Origin: Rhipicephalus microplus
Taxonomy: Eukaryota; Arthropoda; Arachnida; Ixodida; Ixodidae
DNA: 64,000 bases
Direction of reading: 5' to 3'
Assembly (NCBI RefSeq): GCF_043290135.1
Contig: NW_027464796.1
Span: forward strand, 186,001 to 250,000
The translations under genes were made by a program, and so were the position numbers. Positions 59,691-64,000 of the stretch are shown piece after piece (positions within the stretch are counted from its first letter, which is position 1; every line of letters begins with the position of its first letter). The notes below the pieces were generated by a model. That model was not told the origin of the DNA and searched no databases. It saw only the letters and a program-made list of their open reading frames with translations.

Positions 59691-60386
59691 CGTGTACCCA
59701 CCCATGAATAATTTCTTTCGCTTTCTTTAGATCCCCATATATCTTTTTCTCTGCACTCATTCACTGAACCATAGTTTTCTGGGAGCAAAGCAACAAATGA
59801 TGAAGTGGAGAGTTAGAGGGAACGACCGTTACTTATAATGATGATTTCTGCTTCCGACAGACAAACTACAACAAGCTCAAACAGCGCCGCAGTTAGAAAT
59901 TATGTGATCTATATATTACGTTATATAAAGATTTTGTTATTTCGTCACTGTAACCACAGGATGACAACTCCGCCCAAATATTCAGATACTTTCCAACAAC
60001 CGTGACAGTAGTGAATTCTTAACTCTAAACAACTCATAAAACCTCTACGATAGTTTCAAGAGACTTTCCTCAAGAACATTTTAAAGCTGCACAGTATACG
60101 GTGGTCGGAAACTTTCGACACACATGATCAGTCAATGGCGGCTACCTTGCCGTGCTACTTACAATAGACCTGTGGTATACTGCCAGCTTTTTTTATGCTG
60201 TCAGGTATTTTATACCTAAAAGAGTCCAGAAGGGCTGTGCGTTTCTGTTCTTTTTGTCATTTTTTTTCTTCGTCATGTCCGATTTATTGTAATGAAGCTG
60301 TAATATAGTTACGTGGAAATCTCATTGTAGTATTTCCTTCATCTGTATTATTTTTCCTCATAAGAATGTCGTCTTCGTTTTCAGGA
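59691..60386. other. Unassigned
   Basis: No gene or repeat recognised. Confidence 0.4.
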
Positions 60387-60406
60387 ACAACACCTCGAGG
60401 TGTTGT
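60387..60406. repeat. Perfect 20-bp palindrome
   Basis: ACAACACCTCGAGGTGTTGT equals its own reverse complement, with no spacer. Confidence 0.97.
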
Positions 60407-60498
60407 GCAAAAAATACCAGAATCTAAATATGGGAATCAATCGGCCCTCGGGAAGGGCTAAGCAAGCACATCAGGCGACAAAGCCCGGCCATCTAATT

Positions 60499-60544
60499 TC
60501 AGTTTTTCTATTTGCTAGTATCTCATATCAGTTTTTCTATTTGC
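60499..60544 (+). repeat. 17-bp direct duplication, 29-bp period
   Basis: TCAGTTTTTCTATTTGC at 60499-60515 recurs at 60528-60544. Confidence 0.9.
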
Positions 60545-60599
60545 AAGACACGAAACTAGAATCTTTGAAGTCAGTGCTCTGCATCAAGCTTACGATATC

Positions 60600-60635
60600 T
60601 AAACAGAACCCATTGATATATAAACAGAACCCATT
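60600..60635 (+). repeat. 15-bp direct duplication, 21-bp period
   Basis: TAAACAGAACCCATT at 60600-60614 recurs at 60621-60635. Confidence 0.9.
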
Positions 60636-61345
60636 TCTCTGATATAGTTTTTTGGAGCTATTGTAAAGCCTTCTTCACTGCTGTTTTATATAATGTAACA
60701 AACACGAGGGTAATTACGTGAAACTCAGATAAAGAGTGTAAAGACAAGAGCATGTGAACCGAATTCCTAGCAGAAAGTAGGTATTGCAAGAAGATGCGAT
60801 GCAAAAGCCATGACCAGCCAGAGAAACGCGAAATATATTTTCGTCTATGCAACAACTTAAAAAAATGCAATAAAAGCGACGCAAGGCTGAAGTCCTCGTT
60901 TCCAGGCGTTTGTACGTCGTATACGACGTATGAGAAATAGCGTAGAAAACCATGGAACAGCCAGGGCACCGACCATCCACATCGTCCCCTTATTTAGATT
61001 TTTGTTGTTGTTGTTGACGGTTTTCTTTACGCTAGACTCATATTGCCGCTTTGCCTACCATGCTTAGTTGGTAAACATTGTTTTTTATGTATTGTGTAAA
61101 AGCTTCTTCGCTCGCTGGACGCGTTTTCATGATCTTACAGTGTGCACAAAAACGTGAACGCAGAAATAGTTCGCGTTATCGGAATCACAAAGTAAGATTT
61201 AAATACCAAATGCGCAATCACTTCGACATTCGTCTCTTTTTGCTTAGGTGCATCGGTGAGGGCCTGTGGGTGTGGATTTATTTATGCTTTGTGCGTGTTT
61301 TCGATCGTGTGTGCAATGTTCACCCATCCTCTAGCTTGTTGAAAT
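60636..61345. other. Unassigned
   Basis: It includes a short GTT repeat near 61003-61015. Reading frames on both strands have no domain. Confidence 0.4.
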
Positions 61346-61528
61346 TGTGTCTATATTATGAAGGCTTGGTTTGGAAGACCTTTATTAGGCCCGAAGAACC
61401 GGCAGCCGACAGCTGAGATGAACGGACCAAGATGATGATGCTACGTGACAACGATGAGGATGCATGAGCAACACATGATAATGATGATAATGTACAGATG
61501 AAGAGGATTGGTATACTAAATGCCCACA
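61346..61528 (-). repeat. 3' LTR of second gypsy element (tentative ends)
   Basis: On the element strand it would start TGTGGGCATTTAG (plus 61528 downward), just after a GCGGGGAATTAG tract that may be the polypurine tract. AATAAA on that strand is at plus 61381-61386. The outer end is a guess, since the partner LTR is outside the window. Confidence 0.45.
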
Positions 61529-63167
61529 CTAATTCCCCGCACGTGAAAGCGGCCAGCCTGGCCGCGGCAAGTGAAGGGGACAAAGAACGTCGCATGAAGG
61601 GCTTCATACGGGAGACATGGACGACCTCAGTAGTTCGATAACGGCGATCAGCTGGGGCTACAAGTGGCGTCACACGATAATTCACTGGTGAAGTTTCTTC
61701 AAGAACTGTGTACGGCCCAATAAACCGTGGCTGGAATTTGTCGCACAAACCAGGTGTGCGAATAGGCGTCAAAAGAAGCACTTCGTCTCCAGGTTGAAAG
61801 GATACAGTACGATGGGATTCATTATAAACCACCTTTCTGTCTTGCTGTCGGGCTTCAGTGTTTATACGAGCACGTTGGCGGCTCTCTGCGAGCCGTAAAA
61901 CGTATTCCTCTGAAGAGGATGGAGATGAATCCACATGGCAAGTAAAGAAAGAGACGTCGAGGAGAGAAGTAGGGGAGCGTCCATAAACTAGGTAAAATGG
62001 TGAGTAGCCGGTTGTCCGCTGAATAGCCGTATTGTAGGCGAAAGTGACGAATGGTAGAATTACATCCCAGTTCTTGTGGTCCGGTTGAATGTAGGCGGCG
62101 ATCATGTCAGAAAGAGTGCGGTGGAATCGCTCAGTGAGGCCGCTAGTTTGGGGATGATAACTAGAGGCAGTCTTGTGAGTTGTGCCCGAAGCGCGAAGAA
62201 GTTCGTTCACTAGTTGTGAAAGGAAGGCCCTTCCACGGTCACTGAGCAATACACGTGGAGCACCATGACGCAGTATAATGGCTCGGAGGATGAAATCGGC
62301 AATTTCAGAAGCTGAACCGGTAGTGACGGAGGCCGTCTCGGCGTAGCGCGTCAAATGGTCAACGGCTGTTACTATCCATCGGTTTCCAGCAGCACTGACT
62401 GGAAGGGGGCCATAAAGATCGATGCCTACAACTTCGAATGGAGTGGCTGGGCACGGAAGAGGCTGTAGTGTACCGGCTGGAGCAGATGTGGGTAGTTTTC
62501 TAGATTGACAGGTAGTGCAGGACCCAACGTACCGAGCTACACTAGTGGTAATACCTGGCCAATAAAACCGACTTCGAAGGCGATCGTAGGTTTTGTGGTA
62601 ACCAAGGTGACCTGCCGTCGGATGGTCATGAAGTGCTCTGAGGACTTCGGACCGAAGTGATCGGGGTAGAACGGGAACCCAGCGCTGACCGTCAGGATGG
62701 TAAATTTTGCGGTACAGCACCGAGTTGTCCAGCTTAAACTGCGAGTGTTGGCGACGGAGCCTCGCATTAGGTGGACGGGAACTGCCAGTGAGGTAGCCTA
62801 TAATACGTCGACAGTAGGGGTCAGCCAGCTCTTGAGAAGAATAATCGTGCGGGTCGTCCGAAGGCAGCTGGTCCATAGAGGCGAGAGAGGAAACCGCCGT
62901 AGACGTGGTCTCCGAGGGCGTGTTGTGCAAAGTGATTGCGGAAACGCTGAGGGGAGCCGCTGGTAGTGGGCAGCGAGAGAGAGCATCGGCATCGCTATGC
63001 TTTCTGCCACACTTGTATACGATGTCAAAATCATACTCTTGTAGGCGTAGGATCCAGCGGCCGAGGCGTCCCGACAAGTTCTTGAGTGTCGAAAGCCAAC
63101 ATAAAGCATGGTGGTCGGTCACGATGGTGAAATGGCGGCCATGAAGATAGGGACGAAATTTCTGCAC
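61356..63167 (-). CDS. Intact gypsy integrase with RNase H tail
   Basis: A 603-residue open frame without stops. Residues 1-65 are the end of RNase H (VTDHHALCW, then KHSDADALSR). The integrase zinc-binding domain has His 182 and 187 and Cys 217 and 220. The catalytic core keeps Asp 250 (GIDLYGPLP), Asp 310 (LLSDRGRAF) and Glu 346 (LTERFHRTL). A GPY-type motif is at 484-486 (RFIGPYTVL). Residues after about 525 probably read into the LTR. The assigned Met lies inside RNase H, so it is not a natural start: normally this is part of Gag-Pol. Integrase would join element DNA to the genome. Far better preserved than the copy at 28-30 kb. Confidence 0.9.
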   Translation of the reverse strand: MQKFRPYLHGRHFTIVTDHHALCWLSTLKNLSGRLGRWILRLQEYDFDIVYKCGRKHSDADALSRCPLPAAPLSVSAITLHNTPSETTSTAVSSLASMDQLPSDDPHDYSSQELADPYCRRIIGYLTGSSRPPNARLRRQHSQFKLDNSVLYRKIYHPDGQRWVPVLPRSLRSEVLRALHDHPTAGHLGYHKTYDRLRSRFYWPGITTSVARYVGSCTTCQSRKLPTSAPAGTLQPLPCPATPFEVVGIDLYGPLPVSAAGNRWIVTAVDHLTRYAETASVTTGSASEIADFILRAIILRHGAPRVLLSDRGRAFLSQLVNELLRASGTTHKTASSYHPQTSGLTERFHRTLSDMIAAYIQPDHKNWDVILPFVTFAYNTAIQRTTGYSPFYLVYGRSPTSLLDVSFFTCHVDSSPSSSEEYVLRLAESRQRARINTEARQQDRKVVYNESHRTVSFQPGDEVLLLTPIRTPGLCDKFQPRFIGPYTVLEETSPVNYRVTPLVAPADRRYRTTEVVHVSRMKPFMRRSLSPSLAAARLAAFTCGELVWAFSIPILFICTLSSLSCVAHASSSLSRSIIILVRSSQLSAAGSSGLIKVFQTKPS

Positions 63168-63852
63168 TGACCAAACGATGGCGAGGCACTCCTTCTCGGT
63201 GATCGTGTAGTTCCTCTCGGCTACGGAGAGGACGCGGCTGGCGTACGCAACGACTCGCTCTCGCGAAGAGTTGTCGCGCTAAAATTTTATCTGGTGTGGT
63301 GTTCGTAGCAGCGAGGACAGCTGATCCATTGTTGAAGCGAGCCACACCTGATGCGAGAGCTATGCCTTTATTAAGGCAACGGGGCGATGGAGTGACCAAA
63401 ATGTCACCAGAGTCGACGTCGTTGGACAAAACTGTGACTAATTGATGTTCGTTCGGGGGTAATTCGATGTCTACAGCAGCGATGAGTCGAAGTGGCCTGT
63501 AGGTTTCGTCACTAAGCAAGTGGTCTGTGTCAGTAAGATGGACGACACGTTGTGCACAACAAATAGCCGTGGAAGCAGACGAAAGAAAGTCCCAGCCTAA
63601 AATGAGTTCGTGGGAGCACGGGGATAGCACAGCGAATTGTATGTGATGAAGAATGTCGTCGATTAGCACACGGGCAGTACAGAGAGCGGAAGGGCGAATC
63701 ATCGTTCCCTGGGCTGTAACCAGTGTTGGTCCATCATAAGGCGTCGTGACTTTTCGAAGACGGGTACACAAATCAGCACGAATAATAGAAAACCCAGCCC
63801 CAGTGTCCACCAAAGCATCAACGTCCACGCCCTCAACTGAGACTGCAATCAT
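63031..63852 (-). pseudogene. gypsy protease fused to out-of-frame RNase H
   Basis: The frame starts in the protease: ALVDTGAGFSII has the catalytic Asp at residue 16 (about 63807), and SHELILGWDFLSS (80-92) is the second conserved block. Linker sequence follows to about residue 190. At about 63265-63290 it joins sequence that, in another frame, reads ERVVAYASRVLSVAERNY and EKECLAIVW, the middle of RNase H and in frame with the integrase ORF. No RT motif lies between. This marks a deletion breakpoint. The last 80 residues of this ORF are RNase H DNA read in the wrong frame. Confidence 0.85.
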
Positions 63853-64000
63853 ATTGTAAGGGCGCGCTGGAGGAATTGGAGTACTGTGTAGGAATGCAGT
63901 TTGTCCTCCAAAAACTGCATTGCTCAGTTTTCCGGACGCCGATCAGAAGCGAGGGAAGCAGGCCGAAGAGGAGAAGAGGAACGACTGTAGGGCGGTGGTG
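63853..64000 (-). pseudogene. End of gag or gag-protease linker, partial
   Basis: Upstream of the protease on the element strand, a QCSFWRTN-like stretch resembles the QCSSGGKN stretch at the same place in the other gypsy element. The zinc knuckle would lie beyond the window edge. Confidence 0.4.

Larger units (their letters stand above)
61346..64000 (-). mobile_element. Ty3/gypsy LTR retrotransposon, RT-deleted, 5' part outside window
   Basis: Minus-strand element cut by the window end. Seen from high to low: end of gag region, protease, then directly the later part of RNase H, a complete integrase, and a 3' LTR. About 0.55 kb separates the protease active site from the RNase H remainder, whereas the intact order at 28-33 kb has over 1.6 kb. 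Thus the RT and the first RNase H motif are missing. It belongs to the same broad group as the copy at 27999-33236, but the proteins are clearly different, so another family. Confidence 0.88.

Noticed and set aside
61356..64000. Endogenous retrovirus with envelope
   Set aside because: No envelope-like frame with signal peptide and membrane anchor follows integrase; the LTR begins right after pol.

Overview
This window looks like repeat-rich, gene-poor nuclear DNA of a hard tick (Ixodidae, probably a metastriate such as Rhipicephalus, Dermacentor or Hyalomma). The pointers are the mix of degraded LINEs of I, L1/Tx1 and RTE type, Ty3/gypsy elements with a tick-like pol, tRNA-derived SINEs of the Ruka sort with ATCAATCAA-type tails, and short-TIR elements that resemble tick dispersed repeats. 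The organism call rests on recognised sequence style, not on a database search. I see no tRNA or rRNA gene, no CRISPR array and no bacterial-type operon. No host protein-coding gene could be established; most long ORFs without an annotation here have no recognisable domain.

Layout. 1-421 is unassigned. 435-2845 is a 5'-truncated I-type LINE (RT, RNase H, terminal zinc knuckle) bounded by a perfect 13-bp target-site duplication. 3208-4640 holds a tRNA-like SINE head and a foldback-like repeat with pyrimidine-rich and purine-rich arms. 4735-6150 is a tandem satellite with a 147-bp period, interrupted by a 370-bp TIR element and ending against a 266-bp GATA microsatellite. 6420-25860 is mostly AT-rich unassigned DNA with small local duplications and two SINE tails. 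25860-26560 is an RTE LINE relic (minus strand).

27999-33236 is a complete but dead Ty3/gypsy element on the minus strand: 5' LTR, primer-binding site, gag, protease, RT, RNase H, integrase, 3' LTR. 33429-33874 is a TA-flanked TIR element, and a related end lies near 36170-36351. 34096-34207 and 36590-36655 are SINE remnants. 36863-38600 is an L1/Tx1-like LINE relic (minus). 46233-46935 is a 0.7-kb TIR element. 52787-58960 carries SINE fragments, one nearly complete SINE with target duplication (53546-53779), several strong palindromes, and a LINE 3' tail. 59110-59690 is another LINE 3' end (plus). 61346-64000 is a second Ty3/gypsy element (minus) running off the window; its integrase reading frame is intact, but the RT and the first part of RNase H are deleted.

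The elements do not form a cooperating gene set. The window is best read as an intergenic or large-intron graveyard of transposons. The strongest items for a second look are the RT-less gypsy copy with an open integrase, the 147-bp satellite with its nested element, and the cluster of long palindromes between 55 and 61 kb.
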